A DNA stretch of 64,000 bases from Saprospira grandis DSM 2844 (lineage in GTDB: Bacteria > Bacteroidota > Bacteroidia > Chitinophagales > Saprospiraceae), in NCBI RefSeq assembly GCF_000275825.1, contig NZ_JH719942.1:1855013-1919012 (forward strand), read 5' to 3'. Below the pieces are notes generated by a model, which did not search any database, was not told where the DNA came from, and worked only from the letters and a program-made list of their open reading frames with translations. Made by a program: the position numbers and the translations under genes. Below, in pieces: positions 24,680 to 33,440 of this stretch (positions are counted from its first letter, which is position 1; the number at the start of each line of letters is the position of its first letter).

Positions 24680-26452
24680 CTAGTACTTCCAGTTGCGATT
24701 GCGTCCGCCATCGCCTTCGGGCTTAGGTGCTTCTGTTTCGCTTTCTTCAGCGATATAGAATTCTACACGGCGGTTCATGAAGTGCTCTTGTTCGCCAGCG
24801 GCAGAGGGGATCAAGTTAGAGGCCTCTCCGTTAAACTTAGCGATAAAGCGGCTACGATCGACTTCATATTGGTTTACGATATAGTCAATAGCAGTCATGG
24901 CGCGATTATAAGATAGGCGATCATTGTATTCATCGCTAGCGCGGATATCGGTATGGCCGTGCACCACCACTTTGAGGTCGGGATAAGCCTGCATAACGCG
25001 AGCGATATGGCGGAGTTGCTCATAAGATTCGGGGCGCAACTTATACTTATCGAGATCAAAGTGGATCATGGGCAAATACCAATCGTTGAGCATGCCTTTT
25101 CCACCGCCACCGAGGGGATCAAAAGTTTCGTCGCCAATGACGAGGCGTTCGTTATCGCCAACAACTTTGACATCTTCGGGAGTGATCGGTTTTGGAACAG
25201 CGGCTACACCGTCTTCATCCACTTTGTATCCGGGAGGCGAGAAAGGTTCTTTATCGAGATGATCGGGCACCTCATCGCCATCAGAGTCCATGGTACGGCC
25301 CTTAGTATCTACGATAGCATTTTCGGGGGTATCGGGTTCCTCATCAATTTTGTTGGGTACGCCATCATTATCGTCATCCTTAAAGAGGTCGTCATCTAGC
25401 TTCTTCTTTAGGTCGGCTACATCAGACATGGGGTAAACCAAGGGGTTTACAAACCAAAGTGGCTGAATGCGTTTATCCTTTTTGCCGAGGTGGAAGCCTA
25501 GGCGGATAGAAGTATAATGCGGGATATCAATATTTGAGGTAAAGTCACCTGTTTCGTTTTTCTGTTTGGCATCGATATAATCATCTACAGAAATAAATCC
25601 TTGATGTTCTAGGGCCAAAGAGAGGCGAGGAGTAATGAGATACTCTAGGCTAAGTCCCACATTCATGAAGGGGTTGACGGCCATTTTCTTACCGTCTTCG
25701 CCAAAGGTGAAGATATTATTGCTATTCTGTTGGGCAGAAGTTTCGTAATCATCATCCAACAGGCCTTTGATATTATTGCGTACTTCGCGGCGGCCAGAGA
25801 GGGTAGACAAGTCGATAGGATCGCCGTTGGCGTCTAGGGCCACTCGGCTAAAGTCATAGGCATTGCCGTTTGCATCTAGGGCGTTTGTGGTGGTGCGGTA
25901 CATATTTACCCCCAAACCAATAATGAGGTTAAGGCTCCACTTATTGCTCTTCTTGTGAAACTTGATATTATTCAAGTTGAAGACCGATTGCAAAGAAAGT
26001 GCGTGATACTGCGGAATTTTATAGTTCGAGTAGAAGACCGTATTTGGGCCAGCATACTGAGTGGTAAAAGGCTCAATATCTTGATAAGAATTTTGGCTAG
26101 AAGCTTGGTAGTTCAAGCCACTGGCTTGGCCAAACATATACTCGGCCTTTAGCGACATCACATAGCCTAGTGATTTGCGAACATGAACGCTAGCGCCCCA
26201 GCCAAACTGCGACTTTACATCGCCGCTAATGAGAAAGCTACCAGCGCCTACGCCTAGCTGCCACATATCTCTTGGACGACCGGGGAACTGGCTTTCGCCT
26301 TCCTTCCATTCGGCATGTTGGCTTTCATATTTTTTAGAGACAAATTGGTCATCTGTCGGGTTCACAGATATTTGCCCCTGAGACGGAGTCCAAGCCCCAA
26401 AAGATAAGGCGAGGGCCAAGGCTCCTTTCATGAGGTGTTTAGTAATTTGCAT
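24680..26452 (-). CDS. OmpA-family outer-membrane protein with TSP3-like repeats
   Basis: 590 residues from the ATG at 26452, with a signal peptide ending SQGQ. The N-terminal barrel (about 50-310) is followed by Asp-rich thrombospondin type 3-like calcium-binding repeats (DDDNDGVPNKIDEEPDTP and DSDGDEVPDHLDKEP). A C-terminal OmpA domain at about 450-570 has VVVHGHTDIRASDEYND and the peptidoglycan-binding Arg in YNRAMTAIDYIV. The protein should span the outer membrane and tether it to peptidoglycan. The 5' leader contains a strong hairpin. Confidence 0.9.
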   Translation of the reverse strand: MQITKHLMKGALALALSFGAWTPSQGQISVNPTDDQFVSKKYESQHAEWKEGESQFPGRPRDMWQLGVGAGSFLISGDVKSQFGWGASVHVRKSLGYVMSLKAEYMFGQASGLNYQASSQNSYQDIEPFTTQYAGPNTVFYSNYKIPQYHALSLQSVFNLNNIKFHKKSNKWSLNLIIGLGVNMYRTTTNALDANGNAYDFSRVALDANGDPIDLSTLSGRREVRNNIKGLLDDDYETSAQQNSNNIFTFGEDGKKMAVNPFMNVGLSLEYLITPRLSLALEHQGFISVDDYIDAKQKNETGDFTSNIDIPHYTSIRLGFHLGKKDKRIQPLWFVNPLVYPMSDVADLKKKLDDDLFKDDDNDGVPNKIDEEPDTPENAIVDTKGRTMDSDGDEVPDHLDKEPFSPPGYKVDEDGVAAVPKPITPEDVKVVGDNERLVIGDETFDPLGGGGKGMLNDWYLPMIHFDLDKYKLRPESYEQLRHIARVMQAYPDLKVVVHGHTDIRASDEYNDRLSYNRAMTAIDYIVNQYEVDRSRFIAKFNGEASNLIPSAAGEQEHFMNRRVEFYIAEESETEAPKPEGDGGRNRNWKY

Positions 26453-26491
26453 ATACGTGTTTTTTATCCACAATGATGTATAGTAATATCA

Positions 26492-26523
26492 CTAGCAGAT
26501 TTGCATGGGGTCAAATCTGCTAG
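26492..26523 (-). promoter_or_regulatory. Perfect 12-bp inverted repeat in ompA-like 5' leader
   Basis: CTAGCAGATTTG and CAAATCTGCTAG enclose about 8 nt, 40 bp ahead of the OmpA start. A TATATTTG -7-like element on the minus strand (26524-26531) lies just upstream, so the hairpin would sit near the 5' end of the mRNA. It could be a stabilising stem or an operator. Confidence 0.5.
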
Positions 26524-26547
26524 CAAATATAATTTAGCTTGCAAAAT

Positions 26548-26593
26548 TAGGTTTTTTCTATTGTTTTTCAAGTTAATAAAAGAAAAAACCCTA
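26548..26593 (-). terminator. AT-rich terminator-like hairpin after the dehydrogenase
   Basis: GGTTTTTTCT pairs with AGAAAAAACC around a loop of about 25 nt, 40 bp downstream of the stop at 26635. Confidence 0.45.
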
Positions 26594-26634
26594 AGTAGAC
26601 ATACATAATATAATCAACTATACGTTAAGTTAAA

Positions 26635-27864
26635 TTAGGTCAGTTTTTCCAAAGCCAAAGTAAGGGCCGTAGTCGAGAGCTGATAAGGCGAATTGTTTCG
26701 CTCCTTCACTTCTTCTAGGGCTTGACGAATGGTCTTGGAAATATCTTCAAAAATAGCCGCATCCGTTAGGGCTTCACGGCTTTTCATGAGGTAAGCAAAG
26801 ACTCTGGCCATACCGCAGTTGGCAATAAAGTCAGGAATCAAGCTTAGTTCTTCATCAGTTTGCTTAGCAGTTGGTCCAAAAAAGACTTGGTCATCTATAA
26901 AGGGGACATTCGCCCCACAAGACATTACCTTAAGGCCTCCTTTCTGTAGACGCGCCACTTGCTCTGCGGTCACTAATTTTGAGGCAGCTCCAGGAATAAA
27001 AATATCGGCTGGAACATCCCAAATGACCTTTTGAGCTTCTTCAAAAGAGATAAGTTGGTCAGATTGTAGTTTGTTGCCTTTCTTATTGAGGAATAAATCG
27101 ACTACTTCTTCATAACTCAATCCTTCAGGGGCAATTATTCCACCTGCAACATCAATAATACCCACAATTTTCGCTCCATTTTTTGCAAAATAGAAGGCGG
27201 CTGCCGAGGCCACATTTCCCCAACCCTGAATAATTACTTTTTTATCTTTTACAGTTTCTTCACAATACAAGTCATAATAATGAAAAACTGCCTCAGCCAC
27301 CCCATAACCCGTCACCATATCTGCAATGGCCAATTTTTCTTCGGTTTCTGGAACATAGGTAGCATCTTCAATAATTTTAGATACCCCTAGACGCAATTGG
27401 CCCAAAGCGGCAATGCGCTCGCCTCCTGTAGGCTGCAAATGTCCATTAACAATGCCTTCTTGTGGGTGCCAAAGTCCCAAGTCTTGGGTAATTGGAATAA
27501 CATCCTTGAGCTCATCCACATTGAGGTCGCCTCCGGTTCCATAATAGTTTTTCAACAATGGAATAACGGCCTTGTACCAGCGTTTCAGTACTTCTTCTCG
27601 GCGAGGGTCGTTGGGGTCAAAGTTGATTCCCGATTTGGCCCCCCCAATATTGGGTCCACAAACCGAAAATTTCACCTCCATGACTTTAGCCAAAGAGATC
27701 ACCTCTTCTTTATTTAAGCCTTTGCGCATGCGGGTTCCTCCTCCTGCAGCCCCTCCTCTCAAGGAGTTGATAACGACCCAGCCCTTCGCTTCGGTTTCTG
27801 CATCAGACCACTCGAAAACGATTTCGGGGGTCTGCTCTTTGTACTGTTTTAGTAGTTGTTCCAT
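26635..27864 (-). CDS. Glu/Leu/Phe/Val dehydrogenase family protein
   Basis: 409 residues. The dimerisation domain contains GGAAGGGTRMRKGLNKEEV. The catalytic Lys lies in GPNIGGAKSGINFDP, and a Rossmann NAD(P)-binding domain starts with KVIIQGWGNVASAAAFYFA. It catalyses reversible oxidative deamination of an amino acid to a 2-oxo acid. The length and sequence match a Bacteroidota group whose substrate (glutamate or branched-chain amino acids) is often left open. It is flanked by its own hairpin and a repeat, so probably monocistronic. Confidence 0.88.
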   Translation of the reverse strand: MEQLLKQYKEQTPEIVFEWSDAETEAKGWVVINSLRGGAAGGGTRMRKGLNKEEVISLAKVMEVKFSVCGPNIGGAKSGINFDPNDPRREEVLKRWYKAVIPLLKNYYGTGGDLNVDELKDVIPITQDLGLWHPQEGIVNGHLQPTGGERIAALGQLRLGVSKIIEDATYVPETEEKLAIADMVTGYGVAEAVFHYYDLYCEETVKDKKVIIQGWGNVASAAAFYFAKNGAKIVGIIDVAGGIIAPEGLSYEEVVDLFLNKKGNKLQSDQLISFEEAQKVIWDVPADIFIPGAASKLVTAEQVARLQKGGLKVMSCGANVPFIDDQVFFGPTAKQTDEELSLIPDFIANCGMARVFAYLMKSREALTDAAIFEDISKTIRQALEEVKERNNSPYQLSTTALTLALEKLT

Positions 27865-27962
27865 AGCTTCTTAAATTTTTGGCCAAGATAGTGATTTCAA
27901 CAGGCATTCAACTCGCCCCTCTCCTATTCTTAATCATATTTTAATTTTATTTTGTTTTTTTA

Positions 27963-28078
27963 GGGGCCTCCGCAGCAAAGCTGCGGCGCTATGTTGCGGG
28001 GCTCGCTCTTCGCTCGGCCCTGCGGCAGCAAAGCTGCCTTGGTCTGGCCTGCGGCCCCCCCTCCACAGCGCTAGGCCC
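27963..28078 (-). repeat. GC-rich interspersed repeat, type A, copy 11
   Basis: GGGGCCTCC to GCGCTAGGCC with cassette GCAGC-aaa-GCTGC used twice. It lies between divergent genes. Confidence 0.83.
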
Positions 28079-28141
28079 GCCCGCCGCTCGGCTTTTTGTT
28101 TTTGCCTTTGGCCCATTTCTATTTGCTTATTTATTAATTAT

Positions 28142-29191
28142 ATGCTTAGTTCTAGTTGTATTCCTTCTGCCATTCATGCCGCTCCGTTTTCTGACTGGCA
28201 ATTGGGGGCCCAAATTCGCCCGCTTTCTTTTTGGACCCAAAAGCAGCCAGCCGCTGCACCCAGATTAATCTTACTCAGTTTGGGTCATCGGCCCCAGCAA
28301 GAGGGCTTTCGCAAAGCGCTTTATGCTTTGCAGGCCATTTTCCCTAGCCAAGCTCCCTTCATTTTAGACCTTGGCTATTTGCCCCAGCCGCAGGCGCTCT
28401 CTTTTCTGCTCGAGCAGCCTTTGGTCCAAAATAGTTGCCTGCTTTTGCTCGATCCCGAAGAGCAAGCACTCCCTTCATTAATTAAACACATCAACCAGCA
28501 AGTGGCTAGCATTCTGGACCAAAACCTGCTCTATCAAGAGGCCCCAAGGAGCTACCTCGATCAGCTGAATATAGGTCCAAATTTGGCCTTTTTGGGCTAT
28601 CAAAGCCACTACTGCTCTAAAAATAGCCTGATCCGCCTGCAAGAGGCGGGCGCTTGGACCCAAAGGCTGGGCTTGCTCCAAAGCCAGCTTTCCGAAATAG
28701 AGCCCAGTTTTAGAGAAAGCCAACTACTGCTTTTTCGCCTCAGTAGTTTGGCCCAAAATGGCTTTTTAGCCCCCCAATCTCCAGAGCCCAATGGTTGGAC
28801 CAATAAGGAGGCTTGCCAAATTATGAGTTATGCTGGCCTTTCGGAGCAGATTCAGTTGCTTTGCCTCCAAAACTTCAGGGCAGACTACAATGCCGCTCCC
28901 CTAGCCGCAAAACTATTGGCCCAAATGTGCTGGTATTTTTGCTCGGCCTTTAAGGAGCGATTGGCCGAAGGGATTCCGCCCCTACAGGAGCTGCAGCGCT
29001 ATGCGCTACAGCTCCCTCAAGACAACCTTCCGCTCTCCTTTTATCAATCTCCTCGTTCTGGCCGTTGGTGGTTTAGTATTAGCCCAGAAGAAGAGGCCCC
29101 TCGCCTACTTCCCTGTAGCGAAAGAGATTACCTTTTGGCTTGTAAGGGCCAAATTTCGGAACGCATTTTTTGGTCCGCCCAACAGCTTTAA
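28142..29191 (+). CDS. Arginase/formimidoylglutamase-fold protein, probably inactive
   Basis: 349 residues. The C-terminal half resembles Bacteroidota formimidoylglutamase-like proteins, especially PEPNGWTNKEACQIMSYAGL and LAAKLLAQMCWYFCSAFKERL. Ureohydrolases bind two Mn ions with Asp/His motifs (GGxHS, DAHxD, DxDxxDP). None of these is visible; the segment equivalent to DxDxxDP reads LLFRLSSLAQ. A catalytic role is therefore unlikely and a structural or regulatory role is inferred. The family link is from remembered sequence patterns. A strong terminator follows. Confidence 0.6.
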   Translation: MLSSSCIPSAIHAAPFSDWQLGAQIRPLSFWTQKQPAAAPRLILLSLGHRPQQEGFRKALYALQAIFPSQAPFILDLGYLPQPQALSFLLEQPLVQNSCLLLLDPEEQALPSLIKHINQQVASILDQNLLYQEAPRSYLDQLNIGPNLAFLGYQSHYCSKNSLIRLQEAGAWTQRLGLLQSQLSEIEPSFRESQLLLFRLSSLAQNGFLAPQSPEPNGWTNKEACQIMSYAGLSEQIQLLCLQNFRADYNAAPLAAKLLAQMCWYFCSAFKERLAEGIPPLQELQRYALQLPQDNLPLSFYQSPRSGRWWFSISPEEEAPRLLPCSERDYLLACKGQISERIFWSAQQL

Positions 29192-29192
29192 A

Positions 29193-29234
29193 AAAAAGAG
29201 GCGACTCCCCGCAATAAGCAGGGAGTCGCCTCTT
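29193..29234 (+). terminator. Intrinsic terminator
   Basis: AAGAGGCGACTCCC pairs perfectly with GGGAGTCGCCTCTT, immediately after the stop at 29191. The T tract is short in the plus direction, while the A tract before it makes a good T tract for minus-strand transcription. Confidence 0.75.
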
Positions 29235-29238
29235 GGCC

Positions 29239-29447
29239 CTCCTACAGGCCCGAAGGGCCTATATTAACTATCGCGAAGCGATGCCATTTTGCGCTGGGCA
29301 TCCGCCCAGCGCATCGGCTGAGGGATGGACAGCAGTGGCCCGAAGGGCCAGACCTAGGGCTTTTGAAGCGAAGCGAAAAAGCCCGCAGGGCCGAGCGAAC
29401 AGCGAGCTGCGATACAGCCCGACCCGCCCGCAGGGCGGGGCAGCCCC
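29239..29447 (+). repeat. GC-rich interspersed repeat, type B, copy 12
   Basis: Core GGCTGAGGGATGGAC (29316) to GGGGCAGCCCC. Preceded by extra hairpins GGCCCGAAGGGCC, TCGCGAAGCGA and GCGCTGGGC-atcc-GCCCAGCGC. Confidence 0.88.
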
Positions 29448-29461
29448 AAAACATTAATATA

Positions 29462-30259
29462 TTAAGGTAAAAGCGCTTTGAAGGCAGCATAACCGGCATT
29501 ATCCTTAGGGCTGGTAGAACAGCCCAGTTCAATAGCTCGCTCGTTGATATCTTCTACTCGGTTATCGGGATTGGGGTGTGTGCTCAGAAAAGCAGGCGTA
29601 GAACCCGATTGGCCTTGGTCGATTAATTTCTGGAAAAAAGCCGAAGCGCCATTCGAGGCATATTCGGTATCGCAGAGGTAATCCACAGAATGGTCATCGG
29701 CATCCCGTTCGTGGCTACGGCTAAAGCTGAGGCTAGTCAGGTTAGTCACAATTTGGGCCAGCATACCGGGATCTTCTCCGGCCAAAACCGAAAGCATAGT
29801 ACTTAAGCCATAGGCTTGAGTCATTTGTTGAGTAGAGTGGCGTTGGTCGGCATGGGCAATTTCGTGGCCCAAAACGCCGGCCAAATCATCGGCCTGGTCC
29901 AAAAACTTAATTAATCCGGTATAGACATAAATATAGCCGCCGGGCGCACAAAAGGCGTTTAGGGTATTATCATCTTGAATAATATAGAGCTCCCAGCCAA
30001 AATCGCTGCGATAACTGAGTTCATCGGAGGATAAAATCTCATCTCTCATATCATAGAGGTACTGATAAGCGGCCTCATTGCCGGCATAGGGCAGCAGAGG
30101 GTATTCGGCGGGATTTGCGTCGATTTCGGCCTTGAGCTGCGCGCCAAACTCCTTATCTTGTTCGAGAGTAAAGATATTGATGCCCTGGTCCTTTTTGCAA
30201 GCAGAAGAACCCAAGAGCAAGGCCAAAAAGAGCAAGGCCAAAGAAAAATGCTTGTACAT
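29462..30259 (-). CDS. M48-family metalloprotease lipoprotein
   Basis: 265 residues with a lipoprotein signal and lipobox Cys in LGSSACKKD (about residue 21). The zinc motif HExxH is in AGVLGHEIAHADQRHSTQQM, with the third ligand Glu in SHERDADDHSVDYL. This matches secreted BepA/YfgC or Oma1-like M48 proteases that act in the periplasm on outer-membrane protein quality control. The C-terminal segment FLSTHPNPDNRVEDI is also typical. Lies downstream of the transketolase genes on the same strand but behind a probable terminator. Confidence 0.92.
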   Translation of the reverse strand: MYKHFSLALLFLALLLGSSACKKDQGINIFTLEQDKEFGAQLKAEIDANPAEYPLLPYAGNEAAYQYLYDMRDEILSSDELSYRSDFGWELYIIQDDNTLNAFCAPGGYIYVYTGLIKFLDQADDLAGVLGHEIAHADQRHSTQQMTQAYGLSTMLSVLAGEDPGMLAQIVTNLTSLSFSRSHERDADDHSVDYLCDTEYASNGASAFFQKLIDQGQSGSTPAFLSTHPNPDNRVEDINERAIELGCSTSPKDNAGYAAFKALLP

Positions 30260-30285
30260 AGGGTGTTATTTTTTGGCTAAAAAAA

Positions 30286-30320
30286 GACTGAACCCTAGCA
30301 GGGCTAGAGTTCAATCATCG
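30286..30320 (-). terminator. Probable terminator after transketolase genes
   Basis: GAAC-C-CTAGC and GCTAG-A-GTTC form an imperfect hairpin followed by A-rich sequence on the plus strand (T-rich on the minus), between the transketolase stop at 30363 and the M48 start. Confidence 0.55.
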
Positions 30321-30362
30321 ATTCAGATTGTGCCTTAGAAAGGCTCAATAAATATACCGTAA

Positions 30363-31316
30363 TTATTTGCGGGCCAAGACCTTTTTGGCGGCCTCAATTA
30401 CATTAACGGCATCCAAGCCATATTTAGTCATCAGTTCGGTCACGGTACCGCTTTCGCCAAAGCTATCCTTTACGCCCACCATTTCGATAGGCGTGGGGAG
30501 TTTTCGGGCCAAAAGGCCAGCGATACTCTCGCCCAAACCGCCATAGATATTGTGCTCTTCGGCGGTAACGACCGCCTTAGTTTTGGCTGCAGAAGCCAAG
30601 ACGGCCTCTTCATCTAGGGGTTTGATGGTGTGAATGTTAATTAGTTCGACGCTAATGCCTTCTTCGGCTAGGGCTTTGGCGGCTTCTACGGCCTTCCAGA
30701 CCAAATGTCCGGTGGCAAAAATGGTCAGATCGGTTCCTTCAGCCATCAGCAAAGCCTTGCCTAATTCAAAGGGCATATCTTCCGTAAATCGGGGCCAGCC
30801 TGGGCGGCCAAAACGGAGATAAACGGGACCGTCATGCTTGGCAATAGCGATAGTTGCGGCCTTAGTTTGGGCATAATCGCAGGGATTAACGACCGTCATG
30901 CCGGGCAACATCTTCATGAGTCCAATATCTTCTAGAATTTGGTGGGTGGCCCCATCTTCACCTAGGGTCAGGCCTGCATGTGAAGCGCAGATTTTCACAT
31001 TTTTATGTGAATAAGCAATAGACTGTCGAATTTGGTCATAGACTCGGCCGGTGGCAAAGTTGGCAAAAGTAGCTGCATAGGGAATTTTGCCTGCAGTAGC
31101 CAAACCAGCGGCTAGGCCCATCATGTTCGCCTCGGCAATTCCAACTTGAAAAAAGCGCTCGGGATGCTCCTCAATAAAGGCATTCATCTTTAGAGAGCCG
31201 ATTAAATCAGCACAAAGGCCCACCACCTTGGGGTTTGTTTGGCCCAATGCCTGAAGTCCATCGCCAAAACCGTCGCGGGTCGACTTTTTGCCGATGCTTT
31301 TAATATCTTTTAGCAT
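30363..31316 (-). CDS. Transketolase C-terminal subunit
   Basis: 317 residues comprising the pyrimidine-binding and C-terminal transketolase domains. Visible motifs are [15 protein letters not shown] (the Glu that activates thiamine diphosphate), [15 protein letters not shown] and, in the C-terminal domain, [15 protein letters not shown]. It pairs with the N-terminal subunit 37 bp upstream to give a split transketolase. That enzyme transfers two-carbon ketol units in the non-oxidative pentose phosphate pathway. Split forms are common in Bacteroidota, archaea and some Firmicutes. Co-transcription with the partner is evident. Confidence 0.93.
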   Translation of the reverse strand: MLKDIKSIGKKSTRDGFGDGLQALGQTNPKVVGLCADLIGSLKMNAFIEEHPERFFQVGIAEANMMGLAAGLATAGKIPYAATFANFATGRVYDQIRQSIAYSHKNVKICASHAGLTLGEDGATHQILEDIGLMKMLPGMTVVNPCDYAQTKAATIAIAKHDGPVYLRFGRPGWPRFTEDMPFELGKALLMAEGTDLTIFATGHLVWKAVEAAKALAEEGISVELINIHTIKPLDEEAVLASAAKTKAVVTAEEHNIYGGLGESIAGLLARKLPTPIEMVGVKDSFGESGTVTELMTKYGLDAVNVIEAAKKVLARK

Positions 31317-31353
31317 AGCTATATATAGTTAATAGTCCGGTTCTAGAATTTGG

Positions 31354-32199
31354 TTAATAATCGCCCAAGGTTTCGGGCAATTGGGCCAAGGCATTGGCCA
31401 ATTGTTCGTCAGAAGGGGCTTTGCCGTGCCAAGCATGGGTACCCGACATAAAGTCGACGCCATGGCCCATATCTGTTTTCAACAAAAGGACCACAGCTTG
31501 GCCTTGGCCGCTAGCCGCCTTGGCCTGCGCCAAATAGTCTAAAACAGCCGCCATATCATTGCCTTTTTCGCCAATTAAGACCTTCCAGCCAAAGCTTTCC
31601 CATTTGCTGGGCAAATTGCCTAGACTAAGGACATCATCATTGCTGCCATCTATTTGCTGGCCGTTCCAGTCTACCGTCAAAATGACATTATCTTGTTTGT
31701 TGTGGGCCGCAAACATGGCCGCCTCCCAGATTTGGCCCTCTTGCAATTCGCCATCCCCACAAAGGGCATAGACCAATTTATCGTCGCCATCCATTTTTTT
31801 GGCCAAAGCGGCCCCTAATGCCACCGAAAGCCCTTGGCCCAAAGAGCCAGAAGCTATCCGAATCCCCGGCAAGCCTTCATGGGTGGTGGGGTGCCCCTGC
31901 AAACGGCAGTTAAGATGCCGAAAAGTGGCCAATTCCTCTACGGGGAAATAGCCCGAACGCGCCAAAACACTATACCAAACAGGCGAAATATGGCCATTGG
32001 ACAAAAAGAAGAGGTCTTCATTTTTGCCCTCCATAGAAAAGTCGGAATTATGCTCCATTTGCTGGAAATAAAGGGCCGTAAAGAATTCGGCACAGCCCAT
32101 AGAGCCACCAGGGTGGCCACTTTGCACAGCATGCACCATCCGCAAAATATCACGGCGGACCTGCCTGGCCATCTGCTCTAAATATTGAATATCTGCCAT
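31354..32199 (-). CDS. Transketolase N-terminal subunit
   Basis: 281 residues forming the thiamine diphosphate pyrophosphate-binding domain. The family signature QSGHPGGSMGCAEFFTALYF is near residue 26. The Mg/ThDP-binding motif GDGELQEGQIWEAAMFA leads to the Asn of DWNGQQ. GHPTTHEGLPGIRIASGSLG is also conserved. It is the upstream member of the split transketolase pair. The upstream gene encodes a SRAP-like protein 58 bp away on the same strand, which may place all three in one transcript. Confidence 0.94.
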   Translation of the reverse strand: MADIQYLEQMARQVRRDILRMVHAVQSGHPGGSMGCAEFFTALYFQQMEHNSDFSMEGKNEDLFFLSNGHISPVWYSVLARSGYFPVEELATFRHLNCRLQGHPTTHEGLPGIRIASGSLGQGLSVALGAALAKKMDGDDKLVYALCGDGELQEGQIWEAAMFAAHNKQDNVILTVDWNGQQIDGSNDDVLSLGNLPSKWESFGWKVLIGEKGNDMAAVLDYLAQAKAASGQGQAVVLLLKTDMGHGVDFMSGTHAWHGKAPSDEQLANALAQLPETLGDY

Positions 32200-32257
32200 T
32201 AATTATTGAGTATGTAGTGAGAGAGTTGTTTGTCTAAATAAAAGGGTAGGAGAGGGG

Positions 32258-32908
32258 CTAGCGCAAAGGCCGCTGTAGGTCAACAAAGTCATTGTCTAGC
32301 TGGTCTATTGCTGGCCCAATGGGGTATTGTTGCAAAATCCCCTTGGGTAGGGGCTGCAACAAACGCAAAGCATCCGATAGCTCTGTAGCGAGCAGCCATT
32401 GCCGCATATCTTCTCCATCTAGCAAGAGAACAGGCATTTGCTCTTGCTCCAAGGCCTGCAATTCGCTGTTGGCAGGCACCGTAAGCAAGCTAAAAGTTTT
32501 CAACAATTGCCCCCGAGGCCCTTCCCAATGCTCCCAAATACCCGCAAAGGCCATGAGCTCTTGATGGGGCAGCAAAATGCGATGCGCCTGCCCATTTTTT
32601 TCCCATACGTAAAAACTATCGGCAAAAACTAAACAACGATGCTGACGAACAGGCATACGGAAAGAGTGCCGCTTTTCTATGCCGTCTGCCTTGGCCAACG
32701 GAAAACTCAGGCCAATTCCCGGGTCTTTGGCCCCTCTGGGTACCAAGCCCCAGCGATAAATCTGCAGTTTAGTCGATTTATTCGTCAAGACATAGGCATT
32801 GTTCCCCGGCCCAATGTTATAGGAGGCCTGTAAAGGCTCGGCTACATCTATATTAAATACTCGCTTCATCCGAGTTCTGCCAGCACTAAAAGAAAAACGT
32901 TCGCACAT
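32258..32908 (-). CDS. SRAP (HMCES/YedK)-family protein with altered active site
   Basis: 216 residues and clearly SRAP in overall sequence: MCERFSF at the N-terminus, then YNIGPG, YRWGLVPRGAKDP, HRCLVFADSFYVW, FAFAGIWEHW-like and MPVLLL. Canonical members crosslink abasic sites through Cys2, with Glu105 and His160 (YedK numbering) assisting and an Asn-Ala-Arg segment binding DNA. Here Cys2 is retained, but the YEW Glu is Val, the IHDRMP His is replaced (EQEQMP) and NARAE reads LAKAD. Crosslinking may survive through Cys2 alone, or the protein may have another role. Confidence 0.85.
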   Translation of the reverse strand: MCERFSFSAGRTRMKRVFNIDVAEPLQASYNIGPGNNAYVLTNKSTKLQIYRWGLVPRGAKDPGIGLSFPLAKADGIEKRHSFRMPVRQHRCLVFADSFYVWEKNGQAHRILLPHQELMAFAGIWEHWEGPRGQLLKTFSLLTVPANSELQALEQEQMPVLLLDGEDMRQWLLATELSDALRLLQPLPKGILQQYPIGPAIDQLDNDFVDLQRPLR

Positions 32909-33001
32909 CTTATTTGTCAGTTTGTTTTGCCCAACAAATATAAACGATTTAGACTGTTATTAGTAGGTCCGCCCCGTTTTCTACAATTCTACTGTTTTTT
33001 T

Positions 33002-33167
33002 GGGGCCCGCGGCCGCCCCAAATAGGGCGGGCGGCCGCCGCTATGCTGCGCCGCTCGCAGGTCTGCTCGGCCCTGCGCGGGCTGCGCCCGCTCGGTCTGG
33101 CCTGCGGCCACGGCTCCGCAGCGCTGGGCCAGGGCTCGCTGCGCTCGCAGGCGGCTACGCCGCCTCC
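33002..33167 (-). repeat. GC-rich interspersed repeat, type A, copy 13
   Basis: GGGGCCCGCGGCCGCC to GCGCTGGGCC, with an unusually GC-rich arm and trailing GGCGGCTACGCCGCC. It borders the origin region directly. Confidence 0.8.
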
Positions 33168-33440
33168 TAAACAGGATGAAGTGTATACAAATAAATTACA
33201 ACTTTATATTTTATAAGCAAAAACATAAGTGTTTAAATTCTAGTGCCGCTAGGGGAGCTCAAAATAGGCGAAAAGCTCGATGTATAAAGTTTTCCACGTT
33301 TTTCCACGGACTTCCCCAGAAGGTCAACTTAAAACAAAAAAATGTAGTGAAAAACAAGCTAAAACAAGCCCTAGCCAACAAAGTTATCAACAGTTTAAAA
33401 ATATATATTTATAAGCAACTGAAAAACAACTAGATAAAAA
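33168..33440. other. AT-rich noncoding segment left of the DnaA-box cluster
   Basis: No credible gene. Short frames here are low-complexity Lys/Asn translations. Its high A+T content and position suggest it could serve as a DNA unwinding element for the adjacent origin. Confidence 0.45.
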
